Below, one piece after another: positions 8,708 through 18,087 of a DNA stretch of 64,000 bases (its first letter is position 1; each line of letters starts with the position of its first letter). Made by a program: the position numbers and the translations under genes. The DNA is from Labilibaculum manganireducens (GTDB lineage: Bacteria; Bacteroidota; Bacteroidia; Bacteroidales; Marinifilaceae): contig NZ_MVDE01000004.1 of the NCBI RefSeq assembly GCF_002843385.1, positions 124,001 through 188,000 of the forward strand, written 5' to 3'. The notes below the pieces were generated by a model that did no database searches, was not told where the DNA came from, and worked only from the letters and a program-made list of their open reading frames with translations.

Positions 8708-9898
8708 TTAATTTCTTTTTTTAGCCTGAAATATTACAATCGGGTTGTGATTATCCTGCTGTATAATCATCTGATCGGTAATCTTCATTTGAAGTTCTTT
8801 TGCTGCCTGCAGAAAATCCTGCTTGGTTGCTTCACTAACGGCATTAAAAACAAGAATTCCATCATCATGCAAAACAGCATGTAAACGATGCATCATTTCG
8901 TTCAACTTTCCTCCGTGCCCGCCAATAAAAATCCGATCCGGACTTTTAATTGCAGACAAATCGACATTGAAAAAATCACCGTGAATGCCTTCTATTCCCG
9001 GCACGCAAAATTTTCGTTGATTCAATTTCAATAGCTCCTTGGATTCTTCTCTGCGTTCAAAAGCAGTCACCTGCAAATGCGGAGCAAACTGCTTGGCTTC
9101 AATGGAAACTGAACCCGTGCAATATCCAACATCCCAAAGGTGTTTTGCATCATTCAATTCTAAAAATGAAATGGAATTCAATCGGATGCTTCGCTTGGTT
9201 ATCATCTTTGGCCTGCCTTCCAGAATGTGAAAATCAGCCTCGTGAATGCCCAATGTCCGTTTGATCTCCCTCTCCTGAATCAGCACCAGACAATTTGGAT
9301 GAGCAAAGTCCTTCTCAACAACATCCTGCAATGAAATTTCTGTACAATACTGCTCTTCTCCTCCCAGTTTTGAACCTACAATCATCTTGTAATTGCCGAA
9401 ACCGGCATCCAGCATTCTTGCAGCAATTGTGGCCGGTGTTTTTCTCTTATCGGTAAGAACACCAATGCATTTTTTACCCCGAATCAATTCCTGATCCAAA
9501 TTCACCCAATCTCTTCCGGTCAGGGTGCAAATTGTCATTTCGCCATAAGCCAATTGAAACTCATGTGCCAGCAACTGCAAACTGTTGAAATAAGGGTACA
9601 CCTTTATTTTTGTATCCGGAAAACGGCACTTGATCGTGTTGCCGATACCAAAAAATAATGGATCTCCGGATGCAATCACCACAATGGGTTCATCAATCTG
9701 CTCGTAAACCAGAAAGGTTCCCTCCAATGGAATAACGACATCAATCCATTTGGCATTTTCAGGCAAATAAGAAGCAACCAAATTTCTGTGGCGCTTTCCT
9801 CCCGAGAAATAGTGATGATTTTGCAGCACCTGCTTCACCTCATCAGAGAGATTCACTTCCATTCGGTCGGGTATTCCAATGATGTAAAAATTAAACAT
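8708..9898 (-). CDS. cobL: CbiET/CobL: precorrin-6Y C5,15-methyltransferase (decarboxylating)
   Basis: A 396-residue fused CbiE-CbiT enzyme that methylates C5 and C15 and decarboxylates the acetate side chain at C12. The CbiE half (1-200) is a tetrapyrrole methylase with VVIASGDPLFFGIG. The CbiT half (210-396) is a Rossmann methyltransferase with LWDVGYCTGSVSIEA and DRIFIGGHGGKL. The start codon overlaps the upstream cobJ-cbiC stop by 8 nt, showing translational coupling. The motif YCTGS replaces the more common GxGTGS, a mild variation. Confidence 0.92.
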   Translation of the reverse strand: MFNFYIIGIPDRMEVNLSDEVKQVLQNHHYFSGGKRHRNLVASYLPENAKWIDVVIPLEGTFLVYEQIDEPIVVIASGDPLFFGIGNTIKCRFPDTKIKVYPYFNSLQLLAHEFQLAYGEMTICTLTGRDWVNLDQELIRGKKCIGVLTDKRKTPATIAARMLDAGFGNYKMIVGSKLGGEEQYCTEISLQDVVEKDFAHPNCLVLIQEREIKRTLGIHEADFHILEGRPKMITKRSIRLNSISFLELNDAKHLWDVGYCTGSVSIEAKQFAPHLQVTAFERREESKELLKLNQRKFCVPGIEGIHGDFFNVDLSAIKSPDRIFIGGHGGKLNEMMHRLHAVLHDDGILVFNAVSEATKQDFLQAAKELQMKITDQMIIQQDNHNPIVIFQAKKRN

Positions 9899-11294
9899 CT
9901 CTCCCGGGTTTTAAATCGTAAGCGTCTTCCAAGCTTAAAATGGCATTCACAATGGTTGCAGCCAATGTTGAACCACCTTTTCGTCCTTCAATAATAACAG
10001 CAGGTAAATCTGTAAAACTCTTCACTCTGTGTTTTGATTCCTTCACATTCACAAATCCAACCGGAGCAGCTATGATCCCGGCTGGTTGAATGTTTTTACT
10101 TCTCATTAAGTCAGTTAATTCGATCAAGGCTGTTGGCGCATTTCCAAACACATACAATGCATCCGGATGCTCCTCTGCTGCCAAACGAATTCCCGCCTGA
10201 GTACGGGTGATGCCATGTTTTTCGGACAATTCCATGGTGCGGAGATCGTGCAAATAACATTTGATCTCAACGCCCATTCTCTCGCAGGCTCTCTTGCGAA
10301 TTCCCGACTGAACCATGGTAACATCGGTAATAATTACACCTCCTTTTTGGAGGTATTCATTTAATTTTGGAGCTGCATTGTTCTGTACTTTCAAAATCTC
10401 AGCCAATTCAAAGTCTGCCGAAGTATGAATGCAATGCAAAAGAATCCATTTCGTTTCCAAGGGCAAATCCATTTCTTTCAATTCTGCAGCAATGGTTCGA
10501 AAGCTTTCCTGCATAATCAAAGGACCCGGTCTTCCCTCCTGCTCCTCTTTATTGTAGTATCCTCGTGGTGTAATAAACCGATCACCTGAAATATAACTTT
10601 GTGAATTCCCAACAATCACCAGTGAAAACATGTCTGCCATTTCAGGATCAAAATCGCGTAGGTTTGTCAAGGTAATTTGTTCCTCGGCGCGAGCCACCTG
10701 GCGTACAACAGCAACTGGTGTAGTATCTTCTCTCTCCTCTAAAAACAGTTCGCGTAAGCGATACAGTTGCCAATATCTTTTATTGCTTTTGGGATTGTAA
10801 ATTGCAGTTACGAAATCGCCCATAGCAGCTGCCTTTATTCTCTTCTCGATCAAAGCATAACTGGTGAGTAAATCCGACAAGGAAAGAATCACCAAATCGT
10901 GACTTAACGGTGCGCCCAATTTTGCAGCCGCAGCCTGAAAAGCAGAAATCCCAGGTATAACTTTTAGCTCTACTTTCGATTGTGTTTTCTCAGCCATCTC
11001 GAAAACAAGCGATGCCATTCCGTAAATGCCGGCATCGCCAGAGCTGATCACAACAACATCTTTCCCTGTTTCAGCCAATTCAAATGCCTTTTCGGCGCGC
11101 TGCACTTCCTGACGCATTCCCGTATCCATGCATTCTGTTCCTTCTTTCAGAAATGATTCTATGAACTGAAAATAATATTTGTATCCGATCACCACATCGG
11201 CTTCTCTTATTGCATCTATTGCCGGATTTAAAAACAGATCCGGACTTCCTGGTCCAAGGCCTGCAACGGTTATTTTTCCTAATCTATTTGGCAT
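9891..11294 (-). CDS. cobJ/cbiC: CobJ/CbiH-CbiC fusion: precorrin-3B C17-methyltransferase + precorrin-8X methylmutase
   Basis: A 467-residue bifunctional enzyme. Residues 1-245 form CobJ/CbiH, which contracts the ring while methylating C17 (VAGLGPGSPDLFL; VISSGDAGIYGMAS; PGISAFQAAAAKLG; AIYNPKSNKR). Residues 255-467 form the methylmutase CbiC/CobH, which moves the methyl from C11 to C12 to make hydrogenobyrinate/cobyrinate. Its catalytic His lies in LLHCIHTSADFE, with GNAPTAL and GRKGGSTLAATIVNA near the end. It lies 6 nt after cobI. Confidence 0.93.
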   Translation of the reverse strand: MPNRLGKITVAGLGPGSPDLFLNPAIDAIREADVVIGYKYYFQFIESFLKEGTECMDTGMRQEVQRAEKAFELAETGKDVVVISSGDAGIYGMASLVFEMAEKTQSKVELKVIPGISAFQAAAAKLGAPLSHDLVILSLSDLLTSYALIEKRIKAAAMGDFVTAIYNPKSNKRYWQLYRLRELFLEEREDTTPVAVVRQVARAEEQITLTNLRDFDPEMADMFSLVIVGNSQSYISGDRFITPRGYYNKEEQEGRPGPLIMQESFRTIAAELKEMDLPLETKWILLHCIHTSADFELAEILKVQNNAAPKLNEYLQKGGVIITDVTMVQSGIRKRACERMGVEIKCYLHDLRTMELSEKHGITRTQAGIRLAAEEHPDALYVFGNAPTALIELTDLMRSKNIQPAGIIAAPVGFVNVKESKHRVKSFTDLPAVIIEGRKGGSTLAATIVNAILSLEDAYDLKPGRDV

Positions 11295-11300
11295 GATATA

Positions 11301-12014
11301 TTATTTATTTCCGTAAAAAATTAAAATGGCGAAGTATGGAATCTTCCTGTCCTTCAAACTTTCCATATCGGTGCAGGTAAACTGCTTTTGAGTTCCTAAA
11401 TATTCGCCGTAAAAGAACTTCAGATCACTATTTTGAATGAACACTTTAATCCAGTCACGAACCATTGATAACTTCATCAAAACGACAGTTTGGTTCTGCT
11501 CCAGCAAAGATTTCAGTTCCTCTTCATTCTCTATGTCCGGAGCTATTAATAATTTATCGTTCTGAGTTGCCAATGCCAGTTTTCCTGCTGATCCTCCCAA
11601 AATAAAAGCCGGAACTCCCGGAATCATCTCAAAATCGACACTATTCTTCCTGAAATCTTCAAGTAAATAGGAAAATGTGCTGAAAAATGAAATATCTCCT
11701 TCGCTCACCACTGCTACCTGTTTGCCTTCCTTAACATCCTTCTGCACTTTCAGAAACAAATCTGCATATGCTTTTTCGGCCGCCGATCGATCCTTGCTCA
11801 TCGGCACTGTAATGGGCACAAACTTGTTCTCTTCTACATCCAGTTGTTTCAAAATCACCAATGAAAAACTATCCTGATTTCCTTTTGATGATTGCGTTGC
11901 CGGAAAGTAAATCTTCTCTGATTTCTTCAAACAGTTCAAAGCTTTCACCGTAATTAACTCAGGGTCTCCCGGACCTAAGGCCACTCCAAACACTTTACCT
12001 CTTTCACTTATCAT
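11301..12014 (-). CDS. cobI: CobI/CbiL: precorrin-2 C20-methyltransferase
   Basis: A 237-residue SAM-dependent tetrapyrrole methylase (VFGVALGPGDPELITVKA; VVSEGDISFFSTFSYL; MIPGVPAFILGGSAG). It catalyses the first committed methylation towards the corrin ring. It is the first recognised enzyme gene after the cobalamin riboswitch, and the next gene follows after only 6 nt. It is the only unfused enzyme of the operon. Confidence 0.93.
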   Translation of the reverse strand: MISERGKVFGVALGPGDPELITVKALNCLKKSEKIYFPATQSSKGNQDSFSLVILKQLDVEENKFVPITVPMSKDRSAAEKAYADLFLKVQKDVKEGKQVAVVSEGDISFFSTFSYLLEDFRKNSVDFEMIPGVPAFILGGSAGKLALATQNDKLLIAPDIENEEELKSLLEQNQTVVLMKLSMVRDWIKVFIQNSDLKFFYGEYLGTQKQFTCTDMESLKDRKIPYFAILIFYGNK

Positions 12015-12104
12015 GTTATCTTATTTTTAAAGCATTCAAACGGATGTTTGCCTTTAATTTATAGTACATCAATTCTAACCTGTTGCGAACAACAAGCTGA
12101 ATTA

Positions 12105-12335
12105 TTAAATTGTATTAATTGGGAATAGAAACTGACTCCAAAAATTATTTTTTTGCAAATGGCATTTTTCAACCATCACTTCTTTAATTGATTGGGAATT
12201 CAACCAGTTCGTTTTATCAAAAAACGAGATGAACAGAGAGCCATCTTGCACTGATTTAAAATTGGAAAATTGGTTCCGCAATAACGAACCACGCATAATA
12301 TGCCATGTAGGCACACATTTAGTAATTTTCTTCAT
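12105..12335 (-). CDS. Small hypothetical protein behind the cobalamin riboswitch
   Basis: A 76-codon frame starting about 45 nt after the aptamer and ending 90 nt before cobI. It would be the first translated frame on the riboswitch transcript. The predicted peptide is rich in Lys, Phe, Trp and Asn with two Cys and two His, has no signal peptide or membrane helix, and matches no family I know. It may be a real small protein or a chance frame in the leader. Confidence 0.35.
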   Translation of the reverse strand: MKKITKCVPTWHIMRGSLLRNQFSNFKSVQDGSLFISFFDKTNWLNSQSIKEVMVEKCHLQKNNFWSQFLFPINTI

Positions 12336-12379
12336 AATCTTACTTTTAGTCCCGAAAGTGTCGATTAAACAAAATTGCT

Positions 12380-12525
12380 TTTAGGCAGGTTTTCTGACTT
12401 TCTCCCTCTTGTTGCGCCTTCCCATATCTTCCATAAGATACAGTGGCATCATGCAACCGAGTTTGGTATAGAGATTACAGCTGCGGGTACAGTTCCGGAC
12501 TCAAACCGGATTCCCTCTTTAATAT
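12380..12525 (-). ncRNA. Cobalamin (B12) riboswitch
   Basis: Reading the minus strand, the conserved aptamer blocks occur in order: GAGGGAATCCGG, then AACTGTACCCGC, AGCTGTAAT, the B12 box GATGCCACTG (12441-12450), GGGAAGGCGC, and AGTCAGAAAACCTGCC at the 3' end. This is a complete adenosylcobalamin-type aptamer. It precedes the corrin operon, so high B12 should reduce its expression. No intrinsic terminator follows the aptamer, so control is more likely at translation of the downstream frame. Confidence 0.95.
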
Positions 12526-12560
12526 TACATCAAGTGATATGATATTGCCAAATCGCGAAA

Positions 12561-12568
12561 CAAATGTA
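12561..12568 (-). promoter_or_regulatory. -7 promoter box for the cobalamin operon
   Basis: The minus strand reads TACATTTG, an exact match to TAnnTTTG, about 40 nt upstream of the aptamer. A TTG lies roughly 23 nt further upstream as a possible -33 element. Confidence 0.55.
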
Positions 12569-12723
12569 TCAATATTAATTCAAGATACTAACAATCTATT
12601 TTATGAATGTAAAAAACCAAAGCAAATCATCCACCATTAAACACTGATTATCATCTAAATAACAATTACAGTAAGATCTTATTTCTGTCTAAAAACATAA
12701 AGAACAAGAAATTTTCAGATCAT

Positions 12724-12762
12724 AAAAAAACACCCCAAATGTTAGGTGTAACATTTGGGGTG
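12724..12762 (-). terminator. Rho-independent terminator after the acyl-CoA ligase
   Basis: CACCCCAAATGTTA pairs with TAACATTTGGGGTG around a 4-nt loop (12731-12762). On the minus strand a run of seven T follows, directly below the ligase stop codon. Confidence 0.9.
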
Positions 12763-12791
12763 AAATTTATTCTTAATAGTCTTTTTTGTTT

Positions 12792-14438
12792 CTAATGATA
12801 TAAAAACCGCTTTATTTTATGCGTTGCCGTTTTTTGAAATGGGTCAATTTGGGCGATCACTAACTGAACCTGCGAAAATTTATTTACACGTGAATTCACA
12901 TAAACCTGTAATTCCTGCATTAACTCATCAACAGTGTCGTCGACATAATTCCCCACCTCTTTTTTAAGATGTTGATATTGCTGTTCCAATTCCTCATAAT
13001 TAAAATGAACCATTGCAACCAATTTTCCTTTCTGTTCAATAACTACAGACTCTATTACATGTTTAAAGTTATTGATTACCGATTCTATTTCTTCCGGATA
13101 AATGTTTTCTCCGCTTGATCCAACAATCATATTTTTCAATCGACCTTCGATATATAAATAATTGTCTTTGTCCATTTTTGCCAAGTCGCCGGTTTTAAAC
13201 CAACCATCTTCTGTTAAAACCTCCTTGGTTTTTTCCGGCTCTTTATAGTAACCCATCATCACATTATCACCCTTTGCCCATACTTCTCCAATTTGAGTAA
13301 CAGGATCAGGATTATTGATTTTCAGCTCAACTCCGACTAAAGCAGGCCCTGTAGATTGAAATTTAGTAATTGCGGGACCACATCCTGCAATTAATGGTGC
13401 CGTTTCAGTTAATCCATAACCAATAGCATAGGGAAACTTTGCTTCACGCAAAAACAGTTCAACCTTAGAGTTCAACTTAGCTCCGCCGATACCAAAAAAA
13501 GTTAATTTACCACCAAAGGTTTCCATTAATTTTTTTCCGGCAATTGCGTTCAGCTTCTTGCGGAAAAACGGAATTTTATATAAATATTTGGTAACGGCTT
13601 TCCCATTAATCGACGGTAAAATTTTACTCCTGTAAATCTTCTCGATAATCAATGGAACCGAAAACATGATGGTTGGCCGCACTTCTTTAAATGCTGACAA
13701 TAACAATGAAGGCACGGGAGCTTTTCCTAAATAATAGATACAGGAACCGGCAATCATAGGAATCACATATCCCAAAGTATTTTCATAGGTGTGCGACAAA
13801 GGTAAAATTGAAAGAAAACGATCCGTTTCATCTATAGGATGGATTGTTTTTGACAGAATAGCATTGGAGCAGATATTTTTATGAGACAACATAACCCCCT
13901 TAGAGTTGCCTGTTGTTCCAGACGTATAAATAATTGCAGCCATATCATTCTCACAAACCTGATAATCCTGCTTTGGTTTTTCAGAAAGATCAAATTTCGG
14001 TGAAGATTCATTTGTATGAATTAAATTGAAATCTTCAATCGCAATAATCGATTGTAAGGTTTCAATTTTAAGGTTTTCAATTTTAGAGCGCAAACCTGTC
14101 GAAACAAAAACAGCTTTTGCTTCAGAATGGCTTAAAATATTTTCAATCTCAAACTGACTAAAATCAGGTAACATTGGAACAACAACTGCACCCATAAAAG
14201 TTGTTGCATAGTAGGCCATGCCCCAATTAGGCATGTTCGTACTCAACAGAGCAATTTTATCACCTGGTTTAATTCCCAACTTCTCAAAAAAAGCAAGCAG
14301 GGCTTGAATATTTGCATAAACCTCGTTATAAGTAAAGGGAGTTTGCCCAACAAGGGCCATTGCATTACAGTTGCCGAATTTCGCTGCCGTTTCCGAAAAA
14401 AGTGCAGGAAAAGTTAAACTTTTATACTGTTTCATCAT
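12792..14438 (-). CDS. AMP-dependent long-chain acyl-CoA synthetase family protein
   Basis: A 548-residue member of the ANL adenylating superfamily. The P-loop signature AAIIYTSGTTGNSKGVMLSH spans residues 167-186. The A8 hinge region reads GWFKTGDLAKMDKDNYLYIEGR, and the catalytic Lys lies in the final KTATHKIKRFLYH. It would activate a fatty or aryl acid as acyl-AMP and pass it to CoA. It lacks a signal peptide, so it is cytosolic or membrane-associated. It is monocistronic with its own terminator. The acyl substrate cannot be read from the sequence. Confidence 0.88.
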   Translation of the reverse strand: MMKQYKSLTFPALFSETAAKFGNCNAMALVGQTPFTYNEVYANIQALLAFFEKLGIKPGDKIALLSTNMPNWGMAYYATTFMGAVVVPMLPDFSQFEIENILSHSEAKAVFVSTGLRSKIENLKIETLQSIIAIEDFNLIHTNESSPKFDLSEKPKQDYQVCENDMAAIIYTSGTTGNSKGVMLSHKNICSNAILSKTIHPIDETDRFLSILPLSHTYENTLGYVIPMIAGSCIYYLGKAPVPSLLLSAFKEVRPTIMFSVPLIIEKIYRSKILPSINGKAVTKYLYKIPFFRKKLNAIAGKKLMETFGGKLTFFGIGGAKLNSKVELFLREAKFPYAIGYGLTETAPLIAGCGPAITKFQSTGPALVGVELKINNPDPVTQIGEVWAKGDNVMMGYYKEPEKTKEVLTEDGWFKTGDLAKMDKDNYLYIEGRLKNMIVGSSGENIYPEEIESVINNFKHVIESVVIEQKGKLVAMVHFNYEELEQQYQHLKKEVGNYVDDTVDELMQELQVYVNSRVNKFSQVQLVIAQIDPFQKTATHKIKRFLYH

Positions 14439-14713
14439 GGTTTTATTTGTCCGTTGCAGCTCAATATTAAGGTTGAATTAACACAAACTACATACGCAAG
14501 TTATAAAAAAAACAACATTGGTATTCAATTTTCACCAAATAGCTTAATCGATTGTATTTTCATCAAATAAATAACACCCCACCCAAACATCTACAAATAA
14601 GCTTATTGACCTATTTTATACTTCACTGCAACACTAAAAATAATTCCACTTCATAAATCCTGAAATAATTCTTTTTTTAATACATTAAAGCCCCCAAACC
14701 TTAACCTGTATCA

Positions 14714-14785
14714 ATGAAGCGCCGTCAGTTTCTCTCTTTATCTGCTCTTGGCGCAATTGGCTTACGAGTCTGCCGCAAAACATAG
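14714..14785 (+). pseudogene. Orphan Tat signal peptide, start of a lost gene
   Basis: A 23-codon frame begins MKRRQFLSLSALGAIGL, a textbook twin-arginine export signal (RRQFL plus hydrophobic core), then stops within seven codons. No continuation is found in other frames. It looks like the 5' end of a deleted gene for a Tat-exported protein. Confidence 0.4.
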
Positions 14786-14835
14786 AAAATCTCCTGAATT
14801 TTATTCTAATATCATGTTAAAATGATTCTTTCTGT

Positions 14836-16794
14836 TTAACCAGGAAACTCAATTTCGAAAGTACTTCCCTTTCCCAATTCGCTTTTCACTTTAATTGTTC
14901 CCTTGTGAATTCGAATTAATTCGGAACAAATACTTAATCCCAAACCTGTACCCTGTTCTTTGTGCAGACCTTGAGTACTATTTGTTGTTTTTGAATTATC
15001 AAACAATCCATCCATAATTTCCTGCGACATCCCGGTACCATTGTCTTTTATTTTAATATTAACATGAGATTTTGTTCTGGCCGCATCCAATCTAATCAAA
15101 CCTCCTTCATTTGTGTATTTAATGGCGTTTGAAATTAAATTATTTAAAATTGCTCGGAGAATATCTGGATCGGCCATAACCTCTTCTTCAATTAAATTGT
15201 GGAATTCAATCTTTATTTTATACTGTTGCAGCTCTGATTCAAAAAAACTGTTTAACTCTTCAAACAGCCGATCAAATGATATTGGTGTTGGGTAATACGA
15301 AATAGCCCCTGTTTGTGATCTCGACCAATCCAATAGATTGGTTAACAACTTCATTCCTTCCACTGATGACTGATGAATATAACCGGCAAACTTCTCCGTA
15401 TTTTGATAGTCACCTTCTCTACTATCTTCCAATAATAATTCACTAAATCCGATTAACGAATTAAAAGGATTTTTCAAGTCATGAGAAATTACTGAGAATA
15501 ATTTATCCTTTGTCTGATTAATTTCGGCTAACTGAAGATTTAATTTCCGCTGTGACTGATAGCGCCAATAAAGAACAACAGCAATTATCAGCATCAGAAT
15601 GATAATGATCACTAAATATGATTCTTGAAATTTTCGGGATTCCAATTCCTGCTCTGTTTCGGATAAAGCTTGCCGAATCGTAAATCTATTTTGCATCTCT
15701 TCAATAATCTCAAACTGCTGAATAGAAAGAATGGAATCATACGTTAATGAAAAATGATTATAACTTTCAATCGCTTTGGACTGATCATCAATAATTTGAT
15801 AGAGCTCAGCAAATGCTTTATGTGTTTTTAAGATTTTGGCATTTAATCCTAATTTATTGGCTATATTCAATGCCTTATGAAGAGCAGTTTCTGCTTTAGT
15901 CCGCTCCTTTTTATGAGCATAAATGAGAGCCAAACCAATATAATCATCAACCAAACCAAAATTATGCCTGCGCTCCTGATTTAATTTCAATGCTTTCTGA
16001 TAATATTCAAATGCTTTATCGTACTCCTTTTTCAGATACAATATATTAGCCATTCCAGACAGACAAAACGCAGCATATCTTACATTACTTGAACCCAGAC
16101 TTTTTTGATAAGACTGCTGATAATATTTCATTGCAACATCAAGATCTCCTTTTGCCTCGTAAGTCCGTGCAATTTCCAAGGTAACCGACCCCATCCCCAA
16201 TTCATTTCCTAACTCCTTCCACAATAATTTTGCCTTTTCAAAATATTCCAATGCCAAATCAAAATCTTTCTTCTCACGATGTACCAGACCCATATTCACG
16301 TAGGCATATGATTTTCCCGCAGAATGATTAAGAATATTGAATATCTGCAATGAATATTCGGAAAATTTTAAGGCCAACGGTATATTTCCAGTTAATAAAT
16401 ATAAATCCCCTAAATTGTTATACGAATAAGCCAGCTGCACTGAGTCTTTTTGCTGCAGACTATACTCCAAAGCCCGGTGTAAGTATGGAATTGATTCTTT
16501 CGTTTTGTATAAGTAGTGCAATTGAACAACTCCAATAAACCCGTAGAGTCTTGGCAATTCTTTTTTTATATCATATTGAATAGCTAATTGCAAAGCCTGC
16601 TGCCCAAGAATAATTGCAGAATCAGAATTAATTTCCCGCAAACTCCAGCATCTATCTCCCAGCAATCTTACCTTTTTCGAAATTTCTACCTCCGAGAAAA
16701 GTTCAGAAACCGTTTTACCTCCCGACTGGGCAAACATGACTGTGGTAGTAAATACAAATATGATAAAAATAAGAAAGCGCCGGAATCGTATCAT
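14836..16794 (-). CDS. TPR-repeat sensor histidine kinase
   Basis: A membrane-bound histidine kinase of about 652 residues with an N-terminal signal peptide (start at the ATG at 16794, MIRFRRFLIFIIFVFTTT). About eight tetratricopeptide repeats occupy the periplasmic half (for example ALEYFEKAKLLWKELGNE and AFEYYQKALKLNQERRHN). A single helix (YLVIIIILMLIIAVVLYW) follows, then HisKA with the phospho-accepting His in SVISHDLKNPFNSLIGF and HATPase with NNLISNAIKYT and GTGLGLSIC. It has no receiver domain, and no cognate regulator lies beside it. The frame is open up to 16836, but the later ATG gives a proper signal peptide. Confidence 0.88.
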   Translation of the reverse strand: MIRFRRFLIFIIFVFTTTVMFAQSGGKTVSELFSEVEISKKVRLLGDRCWSLREINSDSAIILGQQALQLAIQYDIKKELPRLYGFIGVVQLHYLYKTKESIPYLHRALEYSLQQKDSVQLAYSYNNLGDLYLLTGNIPLALKFSEYSLQIFNILNHSAGKSYAYVNMGLVHREKKDFDLALEYFEKAKLLWKELGNELGMGSVTLEIARTYEAKGDLDVAMKYYQQSYQKSLGSSNVRYAAFCLSGMANILYLKKEYDKAFEYYQKALKLNQERRHNFGLVDDYIGLALIYAHKKERTKAETALHKALNIANKLGLNAKILKTHKAFAELYQIIDDQSKAIESYNHFSLTYDSILSIQQFEIIEEMQNRFTIRQALSETEQELESRKFQESYLVIIIILMLIIAVVLYWRYQSQRKLNLQLAEINQTKDKLFSVISHDLKNPFNSLIGFSELLLEDSREGDYQNTEKFAGYIHQSSVEGMKLLTNLLDWSRSQTGAISYYPTPISFDRLFEELNSFFESELQQYKIKIEFHNLIEEEVMADPDILRAILNNLISNAIKYTNEGGLIRLDAARTKSHVNIKIKDNGTGMSQEIMDGLFDNSKTTNSTQGLHKEQGTGLGLSICSELIRIHKGTIKVKSELGKGSTFEIEFPG

Positions 16795-16853
16795 CAAGTG
16801 TCCAATTAAGAAAACTAAATATAAAACAAATTCCATGGAGAAAATTGATTTAC

Positions 16854-16861
16854 CAAAATTA
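16854..16861 (-). promoter_or_regulatory. -7 promoter box for the TPR histidine kinase
   Basis: The minus strand reads TAATTTTG, matching TAnnTTTG, about 60 nt upstream of the preferred start codon. Confidence 0.4.
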
Positions 16862-16906
16862 TGAATAACCTTTTTGAGTAAGGATATTTATATGAATGTA
16901 GAACAA

Positions 16907-17119
16907 CTAAAATAGTTGAGAACCTACAATAATTAACACAATTGCAATCACAATCAGATACGTATATGGATTTGCAAAATTAAAAGTCCACCCCAACATC
17001 GGATTGTATTTTGGAACAATTAATCGTGGATCTTTTCGGTTGCAATAAAATGGTCCATGCCAATTTCCCAGATTCTTACTCATTGAATCTAGTAAATGTT
17101 GATCAAGTTTTCTTCGCAT
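16907..17119 (-). CDS. Small DUF5808-like membrane protein
   Basis: A 70-residue protein. The middle (NWHGPFYCNRKDPRLIVPK) and GWTFNFANP match the pattern of the DUF5808 domain: a short motif that begins with a Trp-Gly-Pro-Phe-Tyr core and ends in an asparagine-rich turn. It is followed by one C-terminal transmembrane helix (TYLIVIAIVLIIVGSQLF). The function is unknown. Confidence 0.6.
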   Translation of the reverse strand: MRRKLDQHLLDSMSKNLGNWHGPFYCNRKDPRLIVPKYNPMLGWTFNFANPYTYLIVIAIVLIIVGSQLF

Positions 17120-17180
17120 GATTAAATATTTTTATTTCATGATTTAACCTTTCGTAAAGATAAATAAAACAAATACCAAC

Positions 17181-17218
17181 AAAAAAATGGCCTCAAATCA
17201 GAAAACTAATTTGAGGCC
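17181..17218 (-). terminator. Rho-independent terminator
   Basis: GGCCTCAAAT (17189-17198) pairs with ATTTGAGGCC (17209-17218). On the minus strand seven T follow shortly after. It would end transcription of the broken membrane gene upstream. Confidence 0.85.
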
Positions 17219-17364
17219 GCAATATTCTTTCGATCTTGAAATTCTTTAGCAAGACTTTTAAATTAATTCCCGTCATTAAAAGTACAGTGAATGAAAAGCA
17301 GATCCAAGGACACTTTACTTAAACAACAGCCATTAACAATATTACCTTGCTAAAACAATTTTAA

Positions 17365-18087
17365 TTAAGATACCGAAAGACTTTTTAATTTCTCAAAATA
17401 CATAGCAAACGAACGATATAAAAAATGTGTCCACTTCCCAAAAGGCACTATAATTACAGCCCACTGCACAAGAACCGTTAAATGAATTAAATACATCCAC
17501 ATATTAGTTTCCAAAATATCTAAATCGATAAATAAACGGACAACAAAAGCACTCAATCCCATTAGAAATAGCCAGATTACAAAAAACCAATCGCTTGGAT
17601 GTGAATTTTTACTCACCTGTGTTTTTTTGTTAAGGCGTCCAATCATGAAAATAAATGTTACTGAAAAAATAACTGCACTTTCAAGATAACCCAAAACCAG
17701 AATAAAACTGCTGTCAGTTGCAAACCAATCCAAAAACACCGTTGTAAAAAGCAATGATAAATAACCAATTACAAGAATTAAGTGCTGAAACCAGCGCGTC
17801 TGGCTATCGTCACAACCCAATGTTCTCTTTTGGGTGAACATGTGTACAAATTAGTTCGCTAAATGATTTTAAATAAGCAGAAAATGACACATTCACCTTT
17901 GGTTTTCGGATTACCATATTCCACATACGAATAAGATTCGGAAGTAAAATCAGTAGAAAAACACTACCAATTGCCGACATCTCAAAATAATGACCGTAAT
18001 GCAACAATAATTCAGGTTCGAAATTAAGACTTGATGCAAACCAAATTACTCCCACTACCAACAAAACAAATGCAATAACAGACTGCG
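17365..18087 (-). pseudogene. Truncated, frameshifted NarI/HdrE-like membrane subunit
   Basis: Two overlapping frames (18064-17810 and 17841-17365) together read as one polytopic membrane protein. The first ends ...SELICTHV, and the second continues FTQKRTLGCDDSQTRWFQHL, the natural next segment, so a single frameshift lies near 17830. At least five hydrophobic helices are visible. The style resembles cytochrome-b-like subunits of respiratory Fe-S complexes (NarI/HdrE type). No ATG is available upstream: the frame simply runs into the opposing crp remnant near 18087. Both the missing N-terminus and the frameshift indicate a dead gene; family assignment is tentative. Confidence 0.6.
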
